A DNA stretch of 64,000 nucleotides, taken from contig NW_023603184.1 in assembly GCF_014898055.3 (NCBI RefSeq), forward strand, positions 114,132,615 to 114,196,614, given 5' to 3'. The notes beneath the pieces were generated by a model. The model was given only the letters and a program-made list of their open reading frames with translations. It was not told the origin of the DNA and did not search any database. Shown one piece after another: positions 1 through 11,900 of the stretch. Position numbers and translations under genes: made by a program. Source of the stretch: Talpa occidentalis (lineage: Eukaryota; Chordata; Mammalia; Eulipotyphla; Talpidae). Position 1 is the first letter of the stretch. Each line of letters begins with the position of its first letter.

Positions 1-845
1 ATTTACTCATTAGTAGGAAACTGAGACAATTTTTTTTTATTTTACTGCCATTGGTTAGCTTCCATTTACTACTCATGTGACAAAATTCACTCATAATAAA
101 TTCTATACTTGGATGTCATTAAATAGATATTGAGGTAGTTGATTGTTTCTAGAGTTTACTCTGTGAGTTCACATGATAAAAGACTAAAAGAATAATTATT
201 TAAATAACTAAGGTAGACATGATAAATCTATTCCCCCTTTGGTCTCTAGTCAGTCAATTTTCATTGGCTTATTTATTTGTGCTAACTATCCTACATCTCT
301 CCTTCAAATCTGTGTGATTTACTCCTAAACAAGAGCTCTTTGTTTCAGAAAAAATAAAAACTAAATTAAGCATTTGATACCACCAAACAATTAGTGAGAA
401 ACCCCTTTACTAATTCTAGTTTGGAATTAAATTATTCCAGTGTGATTTCTATTACAATAAAGAACTATTAAAGCAAACTATAATTTAGGCATGACAAATT
501 TAGACAAAGATAAATTCAATATTTTGTTCGATAATTAGATAAAAATAAAAGGCAGACAACCTATGAAATCTCTCTGCTATACAGTATAGTGAAGTACAGG
601 TAATGGATATTCAGTAAGGTTTAAATAAATCCCGCCAAACTTGAATTTTATCCCTTAATTTATTAACTCTTTGACCTCTTTCCCTTCTTTAGCTTCGCAG
701 TGTTAATGACATCACAGCATCCTCAGTACATTCAAATCTGGTGGATGTAATAGTATTGTTTTGTTATCATCGCCTATCCTCATGTCTATTTCTACTCTCC
801 CTTAGGTATACAGACATTATAATGTATTTGGTATTTGCAAATAAG
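1..845. other. Unassigned AT-rich non-coding sequence
   Basis: I see no coding frame, RNA gene or repeat family that I can name here. Base composition and the scattered stop codons match the rest of the intergenic or intronic background. Confidence 0.6.
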
Positions 846-849
846 CACA

Positions 850-1045
850 TACAGTGTCTAAGCTTGTGAACTCTGGAGCCAGACAGCCAAGGTTAGAACA
901 CTGGCTTTGACACATGCCAGTTATGTTAGTGATCTTTCTCAAATATATGGAATTCATGTTCCAGACCAGTTTCTTCTTCTGTAACAGTGGTATAATAATA
1001 TAATACTTTCTAGGATGTTTTGAAGCCTAAGTTATTTAGATTTCT
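850..1045 (+). repeat. MIR SINE relic
   Basis: The order of recognisable MIR core pieces is kept: a 'ctctggagccagacagcc' segment, a 'gttatgttagtgat' segment corresponding to 'agctgtgtgacc', then 'agtttcttcttctgtaac' followed by 'ggtataataata', the usual 'cagtttcctcatctgtaaaatggggataataat' region. It is heavily diverged, as expected of a mammal-wide repeat older than the placental radiation. A younger SINE sits directly downstream. Named from memory of the MIR consensus; quite sure. Confidence 0.8.
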
Positions 1046-1049
1046 AAAG

Positions 1050-1319
1050 TAAATAAATATTTATTCATTTACACAAGCACTTGGTACAGTCAGAAGCGCG
1101 GGAGGGTGAGAGAATTCACCAGAGCCAGAGCCGGGATCAGAGCAAGCAGAAGGACCGAAGTATACTGCTGAGGGGAGCAGCAGGTGGCAGGAGAGGTCTG
1201 CGCGCCACGCGGGACCCTCCTCCAGTGGCAGGGGAACAGCCAGGGATCGAACCGGTGCTGCAGAGGCTGCAGACAGCTTTGCAACCCAGCGCTCAACCAC
1301 TGTGCCACCGGGGAGGCCC
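1050..1319 (-). mobile_element. tRNA-derived SINE, full-length (subtype A)
   Basis: Read on the minus strand it starts with the GGGCCTCCCCGGTGGC head, has a tRNA-like pol III A box and B box ('ggttcgatccc' type), then a body including CTCCCCTCAGCAGTGTA and ends in a TAAATAAATA tail. It matches the copies at 6646, 32534 and 62566 almost throughout. Two short open frames overlapping it are readings of SINE sequence and not genes. I could not define its target-site duplication with certainty. Confidence 0.93.
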
Positions 1320-2260
1320 TATTTTTTAAATTTTAAAAGCAAAATAAATGCATTCTTTGTTAAATAAAAAAATCCAGTCTGATATAAAAAAAAGGAAAAT
1401 AAAACAGAAAACTAGTAATTTCACTGTTGAAGTCAAATCCCCAAAGACATTTCTAAGGTCTATATCAAGGAGTATATTGCCTCTGCTTTCTTCACTGTAT
1501 TTTATGTTTTCAGATCTTACATTGGACTTTAAGTGTGATCTTTGTAGTATAGACAAACTTTGATTACAATGATGCACACCTATATAATGTTATAATGCAA
1601 AGTTACTTCAATAAAATTATAAAAAATAAAAATACGTTTTATAAACCTAAAATCCACACAAATGTAATGCTTGGCATTTGTGTATTTAGTCAAGGTGTAG
1701 ATAAGTATGAGGAGGCTCTTATTTTTGGACTATGAGTATTAAGGAAAATTATAAGGCAGGGAAAAATGCATAGCAAATACAACTAGAACTTCTACTTTTA
1801 TTTTCATCTAAATATTTACATAGATTATTCCACTGAAACTACAAATTTTTGTAATATTCTGAGGCAGTGATAATTTACTGAACTGCAATGAAACTAAAAA
1901 TAAGATAATTAAATACTTTACCTTTATGAAGAGAGCTATATATTTCTGACTTCATGTTTTTTAATTTTTAGTGAGTGACTGATATTCTGGCTCCAGACAA
2001 CTTTCCCGATACTATCGTATGTTGTATTTTTCTTCATATTCTACAAGTTCTCATGTGCTTTATCCTGCATTTAGTTGAAGCCCAACTATGAAATTTGATC
2101 TCCCCTAGAGCCAGAAATCACATTAAATCTGTATTTTATTATGATGCGTTTTTCAGTATATCTATTTTCTTTTTTTCCTTTGTCCTGCTTTCTTTCTTCT
2201 TCCCTTCCTCTACTCCCTTATCATTTTTAAAAATAATACTGCTTTTCTTTCCTTTTGCAG
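1320..2260. other. Unassigned AT-rich sequence
   Basis: No repeat or gene is recognised. Small open frames at 1326-1577 (both strands) are AT-rich chance frames. A long pyrimidine-rich tract at about 2165-2259 leads into the exon-like segment that follows. Confidence 0.55.
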
Positions 2261-2294
2261 GTTTCTAAAGAAAATACGAATTTTACAATCAAAG
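2261..2294 (+). other. Candidate 34-nt microexon
   Basis: A long pyrimidine-rich tract ends in CTTTTCTTTCCTTTTGCAG, then come 34 nt, then GTATGC, an acceptable donor. One frame (first base belonging to the previous codon) is open and reads FLKKIRILQSK; frame 0 is also open; the third frame stops. There is no evidence of a transcript and I do not recognise the peptide. A (TG)n run starts 105 bp after the donor. Splice-like signals of this quality do occur by chance in long AT-rich sequence, so this is a candidate only. Confidence 0.25.
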
Positions 2295-2398
2295 GTATGC
2301 ATGGATCATTTAACCTATTGTAATTTTCTCTTAGTATTTGCAATCTTAGAGCCTTACAAATAAGAAAGATGACTTTTAAGCTAATATATTACTAGGCA

Positions 2399-2437
2399 TG
2401 TGTGTGTGTGTGTGTGTCTGTGTGTGTGTGTCTGTGT
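2399..2437. repeat. (TG)n microsatellite, interrupted
   Basis: A run of TG dinucleotides is interrupted by two TC units. Such a tract transcribed on the plus strand would be UG-rich, a binding site type for TDP-43 and CELF proteins. It lies just downstream of the candidate microexon donor. Confidence 0.9.
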
Positions 2438-2439
2438 TG

Positions 2440-3430
2440 TGTACAGAAACGAGGAAAGAGAAAACAGAATAGTAATATTTGCAAAAGCTTTCAGAAAAGA
2501 CCCCTTTGGCTAAGAAATTATTCTTGCTTGTAATTTAATATTTTTTTCTAGAGATAGACATGTGCCTCTCAGTAAGGAAGTAAGTTAAGACATGATTATG
2601 ATTAGAAGTGATGATTTAATTAGTTTCAAATGAATTTTCTATCACTTAATAAAGTAAAATGTAGTCTCACTGGTTTTGAGTCAGTCATACTGAAGTCTAG
2701 CCCAGAGAGATGAGTTAGTTCCCACTTATATTTACCAAACTCTTTGTGATGAAAAGAAAGAAAAGTGTAAAAAAAAATTTCCTAAAATACTGAAATTTTA
2801 AACCTAGCTTATAAGGAACTAATAATTAACCCCAATTTATAAGAGATTTAGAGCTGACATTGTCTCATTCTCAATTAAGTCCAAGAACAGTCCTACAAAA
2901 TGTCATTGCAGTTGAGACCTACTGATTGCCCCAACTTTCTATGATACAGCAGCTTGTACAGCAAAACTTAATTTTAATATTTGTTTCTTATTAATTATCC
3001 AACTTATTTTTTTTTCCTGTGGACAAAAAAATGTAGGTTTTAAGACTTCTATTTTGGAAAATTTGAGCTTTTCCTTAATCCTGTTCAAATGATTTAATAC
3101 TTAAAATATTTCATGGCTATTTGATCAATTTAACAATTTAAGCTTTATCTTTCTGGGCAAAAATTTACATTATTATAGATTTATATGATCATACACAAAT
3201 ATTGTACATTATAAATAATTATTCAGATTCCCCAAATCATTCCACAAATGGTTGGTAGATTTGCTAAACTCTCTGAAAATCTTACTGAAGTTTTCTACAT
3301 TGGCTTCAAAATAAGGCTGTTGAGAATTGAGAGCAGGGCAGGATTGCCAGCAACGTAAAGAGACTAGCTCACCTCCTCCTTATATTCACCACCAAATTAC
3401 ACAAAAAGAAGTCAAAATCACCTTAAAAGA
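2440..3430. other. Unassigned AT-rich sequence
   Basis: Nothing recognisable on either strand apart from simple A/T-rich stretches. Confidence 0.55.
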
Positions 3431-3442
3431 TAAGTGGATAAC

Positions 3443-3559
3443 TGGGCCTCCCCTGGTGGCGCAGCGATTGAGCACTGGGCTGCGAGACTGCCCACAGCCT
3501 CTGCAGCGCCTGTTTATTCCCCGGCCGCCAGTGAGGGTCCCACCAAAAAAAAAAAAAAA
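3443..3559 (+). mobile_element. Short head-only tRNA-derived SINE
   Basis: This copy has the tRNA-like head (GGGCCTCCCCTGGTGGCGCAGCG) and a B-box region, then stops at GGGTCCCACC and goes straight into a poly(A) run, lacking the roughly 150-bp body of the full-length SINE. It is flanked by a perfect duplication AAGTGGATAAC (3432-3442 and 3560-3570), so the short form was itself inserted by retroposition. The same end point is seen at 38554-38666. Confidence 0.92.
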
Positions 3560-3570
3560 AAGTGGATAAC

Positions 3571-4090
3571 CACTACATACATCAGGAGCAACAGAGTAGG
3601 AAGGGGTGGACAAAACTGCAATTAAATTGTGTTTAGAACAAAATTAGAAGAGCACAGCCCACAAGAGCTAGGTGGCCACTTTATGGAGCCCTTCTGCTAT
3701 TGATGTCTCAGGATACCATGCCCACATTGGGGACTTTACAAACTGGACACTGTACTGAGAAGGGACAGCATAGTGTCGATGTGTAAGACAGAGGGGACAC
3801 CCCTGGAGAACTATTTAGTAAGGGTGTATGGTGATGATTTTTGAACCTGAAGATTGTAAACTAGAAAGGTTTGGGCACAAACTGGCTGGGAGAGTCAGTT
3901 AAGATCTTTTCTGTCTCTTCATGGAGGAGACTATTATTTGCAGCCCAAGCCTCTGAGATGTAAAAGCACCTGCCTTCCCACAACCCAGGGCCAAAAGAGA
4001 CAACTGAATGTTCTCACTAACCAAAGTTTAAGCACCGGATCTTAAGGACAAAGACACATCCAGGATAAGACTCAGAATTGGTTGTGAGAA
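3571..4090. other. Unassigned sequence, somewhat less AT-rich
   Basis: It has no open frame of note. It could be the 5' part of the old L1 that follows or an unrelated old repeat; I cannot tell from the sequence alone. Confidence 0.4.
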
Positions 4091-4780
4091 AATGACCACC
4101 GACAACAAGTGCTGGAGAACATACAAAGAGGAACTCTACCATATTGCTGGTAGGAATGAAAACTGGTACAGTCACTTTGGAAAGCAATCAGGATTTACCT
4201 TTAAAAACTAAAAGTGAAAGACCATATGACCCAGCAAACCCAGTCATGGGCATCTATTCAAAGAACATCAACCCATTAATTCAAACAAGTATATTCCTAC
4301 AATGTTTATTACAGCATTATTTACAATAGTCAGGACATGGGAACAACCTCAGTGCCTACACTGGAGGGCTGGATTAAGAAGCTGTGGCATAGCCACACAG
4401 TGGGATACTTTTCAGTCAAGAAAAGATGAAATGTTGCCATATACATGTAAGAAGTTCCAGGATGGGGCCTTCCCTAGTGGCACAGCGTTTGAGCACTGGG
4501 CTGCCCAGTTCGGTCCCCGGCCACTGGCGAGGGTTCCACACACACACAAAAAAAACAAGTTCCAGGATGTTATGTAGTAAAGCCAGTCAGAATGACAAAT
4601 ATTGAACATTTTTCTGGCAAAGGTTTTGACAAAGAAAAATACTTACAAAACTAAAGGACACTAATAAATGAATTTAGGCTTCTGAGGTTAAGGGGGAAGG
4701 GAGAAGGAGAAAAGGAAATGGGTGTAAAGGTTGGTGGCTGCATAAAAATGTGAAATAAAGCAAAAGGAAGAAAGAATTCT
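4090..4780 (+). mobile_element. Old L1 3' end (ORF2 C-terminal region), split by a SINE
   Basis: The order of motifs is that of the end of L1 ORF2: 'caagtgctggagaac', 'ttgctggtaggaatgaaaac', 'ccatatgacccagcaa', 'tttattacagcattatttac', 'gtcaggacatgggaac' and later 'gacaaatattgaacattt'. An open frame at 4144-4329 is a decayed piece of ORF2. The reading frame is broken repeatedly. A short SINE interrupts it at 4465-4556, so the L1 is older than that SINE. The 5' boundary is uncertain. Confidence 0.75.
4465..4556 (+). mobile_element. Short head-only SINE inside old L1
   Basis: This is a head-only copy with an internal deletion around the region between the A and B boxes. It ends at GGGTTCCACACACAC then A-rich tail. 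A perfect 13-bp duplication AAGTTCCAGGATG flanks it (4452-4464 and 4557-4569). The host L1 reads on after the insertion. Confidence 0.9.
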
Positions 4781-4937
4781 TATTGTACTAGATACTGGTC
4801 AGTACTTTAAATTCTGATAGATTACTAGAAATTTCAAAGGATTTTGTGCAAATCCTTTGCGAGGGAATGGTTTATTTATTTTTTCATTTACATTTTAAAA
4901 AGACAGGCACCTATATGGTCAGAGCTGAGCAGGAGAG

Positions 4938-4955
4938 CTGCTGCTGCTGCTGCTG
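4938..4955. repeat. (CTG)6 short tandem repeat
   Basis: Six perfect CTG units follow AGGAGAG. It is short, and is noted because trinucleotide runs are otherwise absent from the window. Confidence 0.9.
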
Positions 4956-4995
4956 CTTTGCAAAGGAAAGGTTTGTGAAAAGAAATCCTTGCATT

Positions 4996-5270
4996 GGGCC
5001 TCCCTGCTGGTGCACGGGGTTAAGTCTCAGCACTATGAAACTATTGGCAGCCACTCCAGCAGGAGTTTGATCCCTGGCCAGGGAGGTGACCCACATGGCA
5101 CAGCAGACCTCTCTTGTCTCACCTGCTGCTCCCCTCAGCGGTGTATTTCAGTACATCCATCTGTCCTGCTCCCCACTCTGTCTCTGGTGAATCCTCTCAT
5201 CCCCCCCTCCTCTGGCCTGCACCCCAGCTCTTGTATGCATAAATAAATCAATCATTAAAAAAAAAAAAAA
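4996..5270 (+). mobile_element. tRNA-derived SINE, full-length (subtype B)
   Basis: Head GGGCCTCCCTGCTGGTGC, a 'gtttgatccctggccaggga' B-box region, body with CTCCCCTCAGCGGTGTATTT, GAATCCTCTCATCC, then CTTGTATGCATAAATAAATC and poly(A). It is flanked by imperfect copies of AAAGAAATCC. Subtype B differs from subtype A by ACTATGAAGCAATC-like text after the A box and by GGCCTGYACCCCAG near the 3' end. Confidence 0.93.
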
Positions 5271-5281
5271 GAAATCCCTGT

Positions 5282-6636
5282 GTATTCAAGGCAGGCAGGG
5301 GAACTCTGAGGTCAATTTAAAACTGAACTAACTTCAGAAGAAAGAAATTGTACTCAATATTATCAGATTGTGCTTAGATATTTGCTCACCATGGGAGAGT
5401 CAATTTGATGGTTAATAATATATGTTGTTGACTACCTAATGGATTCTGTCCATCACACCTTTTGTGATGTTTAATTCTATGAGATTTCAATAGTCTTCAT
5501 TTCTTCATCAAATATTTTGTGTTAATTTTTCCTTTTCCTTGCATACTTTTGCCTTGTTTTCTTTTTATAACTTCTGTCAAGTGTATCTGCATCTGTCACT
5601 TTATTTGTAATATTTTTTGATAATTATTTTTGTCTCTTGCTATAATTTCATATATGCCCAGAATTATATGACATTCTGAGATCTTTCAATGGGGTATTAA
5701 TTATGCATATTTCTTATGTTAATTGAATTTCTACTCTTTTGATTCCTTTATTGCATTTTTTCTTAACTTTTGTTGAATTGATCCAGTTTTAATTGCAGTT
5801 AATTAGCAAGTTTTCTTTCCCTATCCCTATAATCTATATTCTGAAATAAAATATCATATTTACTATTACTTCATATATAAAATTGATTTAGCATTATGCA
5901 TAATGTTACTCTATTATCATAAACCACTCTTATTTCACCCTGTCTTCTTAGATTTTCATTATTCTATTTTGTTAGTTTTGTTGCAGTGAGCCATTCTTTC
6001 AGAAAGGATCTATCCCCAATAGACTTAGAGCTTTTGCATATACAATATTAATTCTATTTTTGCCTTCATAATTGAATGCTTATTTGATTAGCTGAAAGGT
6101 TCTAGATTTTATATCTCTTTTCCCTAAGTACTTAAGAGATTGCTTGATTGCCTTTAAACGTTTCTCTGCTCAAGCTGAAACTTGCTGTCCCTTTGATTCT
6201 TTACTTGCTCTCTGAAATATTAAGTTTTATCTCATCTGTGCAATTCTTAAACATCAAGGGTGTTTCTGGGTTTCAGTTAAATTTTATTCTTTTTTTTTCA
6301 GACTTTTGCCATTCATTTAAAACTTTAGAGATATTTTCTGATTTTTTTGATTATTTATTCTCTCATTTCTTGCTGTCATTTTTTACTGGAACCTGAGACC
6401 CATACAAGATTATTTTTAGTAATTCTACATGTATTATTACATTAATATTAATGTTTTAATATAATATTTGTTACCCTTTATGTACTCTCACTTTTATTCA
6501 TTTTTTTGTGATTTCTGGTAGCTTTCCTTTCTAGGTCTCTAGCTTATTAAATTCAGTTGTGTCTATTATATAAACACACATACATGTTTGCCTACATATC
6601 AAGAATTTTGAATGCTAACTTCCACATTTTGCAAAA
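5282..6636. other. Unassigned T-rich sequence
   Basis: The plus strand is strongly T-rich, which in mammals often marks an antisense old LINE, but I could not match it to L1, HAL1 or L2 text with confidence. The open frame at 6148-6396 is hydrophobic because of the T-richness and has no recognisable domain. Confidence 0.4.
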
Positions 6637-6645
6637 TATATTATC

Positions 6646-6923
6646 CTTTTTTTTAAAATTTATTTATTTATTTATGCAAGCACTGGGTACAGTGAGAAGC
6701 GCGGGAGGGTGAGAGAATTCACCAGAGCCAGAGCGGGGAGCAGAGCAGGTAGAAGGACCGAAGTACACTGCTGAGGGGAGCAGCGGGCGGCAGGAGAGGT
6801 CTGCGCGCCATATGGGACCCTCCTCCTGTGGCCGGGGAGCAGCCGGGGATCGAACCGGCGCTGCAGAGGCCACGGGCAGCTTCGCAACCCAGCGCTCAAC
6901 CGCTGCGCCACTGGGGAGGCCCC
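6646..6923 (-). mobile_element. tRNA-derived SINE, full-length (subtype A)
   Basis: Complete copy on the minus strand with intact head, A and B box regions, body and TAAATAAATAAATTTTAAAA tail. A 9-bp duplication TATATTATC borders it (6637-6645 and 6924-6932). Overlapping short open frames are readings of the SINE. Confidence 0.95.
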
Positions 6924-6932
6924 TATATTATC

Positions 6933-9787
6933 TATTCTTATTCAATATGTGTATATTTATTACATTAAATTTTATTTTCCCTCTTTTAATCGTTTATTCT
7001 TAATTTAGTCTTGTTAATAACTTTGATGACTTCATTCCATGTTGTGGTTTAACATAAATAGGCAATTGACTGTTGTATGTTTCTTATGGAATTCCTAGAT
7101 TGAACAGTATATTTTCTCAGGCCAAATAAGAAATTTTTCCACTGGTGAAAACCAGTTTTAATCTAACGGTCTTGCTCGAGAATTTTCAGAGAATGTTTAA
7201 CATACCTGGTTGCATGGAGTAGGCAAGTTTATGTTACGAGGGTTGCAACATAGATCCCTGTCTGGAATTCTCCCTATATCCACTTTGGGTATCTCTTGGA
7301 TGCAGCATTACTCTGTACAAACATATACATGCAGCTTTATTCTGGATGCATTTGCAAAAAATGGTATTTCCTTTTTCACCCTTTATTTTCTCTTCCACTC
7401 TTTGTTGAAATACGGAATCACACAGTCTCTATCTGTTTTTCATTCTTTTCCACTAACTGAACTAAACACTATCCCTGAACACATCAGTCACATTCTTTAG
7501 AAAATAGGCTGAAAAGTAGCCAAGGGCAAAATCATTCTGGTGCCATTCATTTCATATAGATGAATAGTGACAGATCCTCTGATGTAATATTCTGAAGGCA
7601 ACACTTGAATTACCCTGAAGACCACCTCAGTCTTCATTCTACTTTGTTGACTTTTTATCTGAAATTTATGGTGAGAACTGCTTTCCTTTACTGTACTTTC
7701 TCCTTTGTTTGTTTTGGACTGAAGTTTTCCTCTTTTCTGATATTTCCATAAATTCATTTGAACCTGTTTTCTGTTTTAAAAATTCCATAATTTCCAGTCT
7801 GGTGGATGGAGCAGAGGTGTTCCATCCACCAATGTGATTCAAATCCCCCTAATGTGGGAGCCTACAGAGGGCTTTTGCCTTTCACCTCTGAATGCTACTT
7901 TAAGAGATAGGCACTGTAATTTTTTTTAAAGAACTACTACCATTAGAATAACGATAAAAAGAAGAGTCATTCTAGGATACTGAAAGAGTAGGGCAGAAAT
8001 CTACCACTAGCTTTTTTTTTTTTTTTATCTCTGTACCTTTTCATTTAGAACTATTCTCTTTGATCCTTAACAAGTATAGATGCTTTCAAGAATCTTGCCT
8101 TTTCTTTATAGATCAGAGGGAAGCACTTCAACTTGAGTGAAGTTGCAATGAAGGATTAGCGTTTTTTTCTCTTTATTTTTTAATGTTATTGAAAGGAGGC
8201 ATCCTTGCAATGAAAAGTAGCATCACAGAATGAATAATAAAACATTACTCTCTTATGAACTCATGAACATTTAAAACCAGATTGCTGCCAAGCCTTTGCT
8301 TTCAATGAGTCATCGGCTTTCAGACATTCATTAGTAGAATACAATGGTAGTTCCCCTTGGAAAGAGGTGTGCACCATTTTATGCAAATTATATTGTGTCA
8401 TGGAACCTAAATTTCCTTCTTGATAACTTGCCCAATTAGCGAGCATCTTATGCTAACAGCAAACTCTCACAGCCAGGCTCAAGTTAACTGAAAGAACATG
8501 CTAGAGACCACAGAAATACTAATTCCTAGTCTACATCATTCTCTAGCAATTGATGCCAGTTGGGCTCATAAGTTAATCATCTATCAGATAACTATAAGGT
8601 AGGGAGGAACAAGCATCTGTAGTTTTGTAGTTTTCTAAGTGATTTTTATACACTGTTTCTCTTTCCTCCTAACCTGATCTGTAGACATATAAGCCATACA
8701 ATCTAAATTTTAACTACTTTTTCCTATCTATTGTTTAAGAAACAAATTCAATAATCATTTCATTGGGTATTTTTTTCTTACTCAAAATGTTGACATATTT
8801 ACATGACAGCTTTTTGCTATTATTCGCACTAAAAAATACGTAGCATACATTTATGGAATAACTGATTCACACACACCCACTGAATTTTAAGCAAAGTTTC
8901 ATTTCTCAGTAATACTACTTGAGCATGCTCATTTCAAACTTGTGAGCAGGACGTTAATAAACCTTAACATTTTGAATAATTGCTGCTGGGTTTGTATGTG
9001 AGACATTACAATAAAATGTCATACATTTAACACTTATTTTCATAAAAGGGAGAAAAAAGGAAAATCACTTTCAGGAGAGCTACAAAGCCTTGGAAGCACA
9101 TAGCAAAATCACCTAATAGTAGGATTTTAGTTTATTCTCAGACTAAAGGCATATGGTAGAATAGCTATTTTTCAGAAGACTTTTTCCCTAATGAGCATTC
9201 TTTGTACGTGTGACAACTCTCAGGGAAACTGCAGGTGAAAATTTAAGTAATTCTTTCTCTGAAAATACTAATTAAATAAATTAGAATAAAATTTAAGGAA
9301 CATAATATAGAATTTTCTCTATAGAGTTGCTACTAAACCAGAATTAAAGTGACAATAATCTGCTACTATTTTTGCTTGTATTTTTAATTTCTCAGTCTGA
9401 AAGAACACATGATAATAGAGTATGAAACCTTATTGCTGTATTTCCTTGGATTCCACTAAATAATATGTAACTATTCTTGATAGATAGGAATAGTATCCTA
9501 CTTTTCAAAAGCAATTTAAAGACACTGACCAAAGACTCTTTCTATTCACTGTAATAACTACTCTGCTTCCCTCTTACCCAAAGGAAGACATAAAAATTGA
9601 TTTAGCTTGTGCTGATCAAATTCTGAAAAGAGGCAAGATTAGGAAAAATACCAATGATTATCATAGACTGAAGAGAGAAAACTATGTTGTTAAGCAAAAA
9701 TAAATTCTACTACATACAATATCTCCCAGTCTATGTTTAAGCTTGAATTATGTAGGTAGTTTTAACTGACTATTCCTTCTATGATTT
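6933..9787. other. Unassigned AT-rich sequence
   Basis: No named repeat or gene. Open frames at 7210-7500 (+), 7497-7757 (-) and 8261-8446 (-) have no recognisable motif and lie in ordinary AT-rich text; I treat them as chance frames. Confidence 0.5.
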
Positions 9788-9859
9788 CACTACAGGTAGT
9801 CTGATAATGATCAGATTATGTAGTGATTCATTATCACTACAGGTAGTCTGATAATGATC
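9788..9859. repeat. 47-bp-period direct duplication
   Basis: A 25-bp segment beginning CACTACAGGTAGTCTG occurs perfectly at 9788-9812 and 9835-9859, separated by 22 bp. Each copy contains CTGATAATGATC; in the first the sequence goes on to form CTGAT-AATG-ATCAG, a small palindrome. Perfect identity suggests a recent local duplication. Confidence 0.9.
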
Positions 9860-10510
9860 TATTTACAAATAATTATATTCTGCCATCATCAGGGTTTTTT
9901 GTTTTTTAGTAAAACAACTCAGTACTTTGGGAAATCATGTTTTCATAATAATTGATAATACATATTTATCAGGTACCTGCTTAAAAATATCATCTTCTAA
10001 TTTTATCTTTATCATATAGTTGGAAATAACATAGTTCATAATAATTTTAAATAAAATTCTTGGGTTAATGAATATATTCCATAATTAAAGTCATTTATTG
10101 CTATCTGAATATCTGTATAACTTAGTGAAGTAATAAAAGTAGAGGGCTGGGTATGGGAAGTACAGTATCTTGAATACTTCTAATAAAACATGCTGACTTG
10201 TTACTATAAATATATGCTATATGTTTATATGTGTATACATAGACACACACATGCACATCACTTTAAAACTAAATTAACCTCTTATAATGTATTGTCTTCA
10301 TAGCATAAAATAATTTGAACTGAAAAGATCATTTTAATTCAAAGAAATATTAGATGAGAAATAACCCAAAATTTCATCAGTTATTTTTAAATATTTGCAG
10401 TGTGATGAGACTCAGCAGCTATTCAAAAAAAAATTCAGAACTGGTCCTTGTCCTATTAACATAGGCAATCTCATCATTCAAAATAAGTATTTTTAAAGGC
10501 AATTTATTAA
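9860..10510. other. Unassigned AT-rich sequence
   Basis: Simple AT-rich text; nothing recognised. Confidence 0.5.
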
Positions 10511-10720
10511 AAATCCATTGTCTATGATCTAGTAATTCCACCTCTAGGAATTTATGTCAAGGACATTATCAGATGTGCAGTCATTAATTATGACACAAAA
10601 AGTTTTGAAAAGTTTTATGTATAAACCTGAAGCATTCTAAATGTCAAATAATAGCTGGTTAAATAGAAGGCAATCTTAAGAGAAAATATTATGCAATTAC
10701 TACAGTTGTGTTTAAAAATT
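10510..10720 (+). mobile_element. Very old L1 fragment (ORF2 3' region)
   Basis: 'gatctagtaattccacctctaggaatttat', 'atgtataaacctgaagcattc' and 'aataatagctggttaaat' follow the order of the conserved ORF2 C-terminal region of ancient L1s. No frame survives. It is named from recalled text only. Confidence 0.6.
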
Positions 10721-11270
10721 AATATTTTTTTCTCTGTTATCTAGAATTGCATCCTCCCTTTCTTTTACTACTCTTCCCCAAAAATTGCTATTTATTATAG
10801 TTCCTTTAGAAAATAACTATAATGTCCAAAACACCAAATTCCAACTAATGAATTCTTTAAATTTGACTTCAATATAGATTTCCTCACATTTTCCACTTCT
10901 GGCTTCTTCTACCAGTGTTGATTCTAGCAACCCAACAAAAATCAGAAGACATCTCTTAGTTTCTTCACACAACCCACAGTATTGATGGTATTTTGGTTGC
11001 CTGGGGTTAAGACTTTATAAGTGGAGCCTTTTAATATAATTGCCTATGTATCAGCTGACTTTAGTAAACCAGACCATCTGAATCTACTTGTATGTTCCGA
11101 GTATAATTTCTTGCTCAATAATTGATATATTCTGTTAGTCTTTTAGAGCAAGGCTTAGATATGACTCAGAAGAGTAGATTTAGCAATGGCCTGCCATTAT
11201 GGAAAGATAAAAATAATGCATAAGGAAGTCTGTGAGTATGCTCAAGAGGTGGAAGGAGTATTATTAGTAG
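10721..11270. other. Unassigned AT-rich sequence
   Basis: Nothing recognised. Confidence 0.5.
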
Positions 11271-11275
11271 ACTGA

Positions 11276-11900
11276 ATGAAGTGTGTTAAGATCATAAGAC
11301 CATGTGAGGCGGCCAAGGAGGAGATCAGAATGCATCACTGGAATCCAAAGAGACAGAGCCACGGTGTTCTGGTTAGAGAGCCTCCCGCCCAAACTGGACT
11401 CCAAGCATGTGAAATGGAAGATGCTGGAAGATGTGATCGCCAGGAGGTACTTCCTCATCTACATGCCCCTGCTGCAAGTCACTGCTTTTAAAGAAACAGC
11501 ACAGCATATCAAGATTGGTTATCACATGTGGATACATAACATGAAGAACTTGGTGACAGAAAAATTATCATTCTGTTCCTATCTGCAGATGTACACATCT
11601 GGAAAGATGTAAGAAACTCTTTGAAAGAATTTACCTGTTGAGAACAAGTTTGACTTTGGATAATCTAACCTCTGTGGTAACTGACTTTCATAGAGAAAAC
11701 CAAACTATTTGGAAAGTATGGAAAGACATTTTATAGTCATGATATGGATTATGCCTCTGATATACAGCCCCTGTGAATGTTGGTATAGTTGTAAATAATG
11801 TCAAACTGCATTTCTAGTAAGAATTAATTATAAGGGAATTGTGCTTGCAATGGCACTGTCTTGTCAGTTATTTCTATTCATCAATAAATACTCTGTATTT
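11276..11900 (+). pseudogene. Possible processed pseudogene, parent unknown
   Basis: The segment 11300-11480 is unusually GC-rich for the region and has codon-like composition. Two overlapping plus-strand frames run through it (71 and 102 codons); the second includes VFWLESLPPKLDSKHVKW and later VIARRYFLIYMPLLQ. A switch between these frames would fit a frameshift in a once-longer coding sequence. Downstream text looks like a 3' UTR and holds AATAAA at 11883-11888, but there is no poly(A) run and I could not define flanking duplications. I do not recognise the parent protein. It may instead be an old repeat fragment. Confidence 0.3.
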
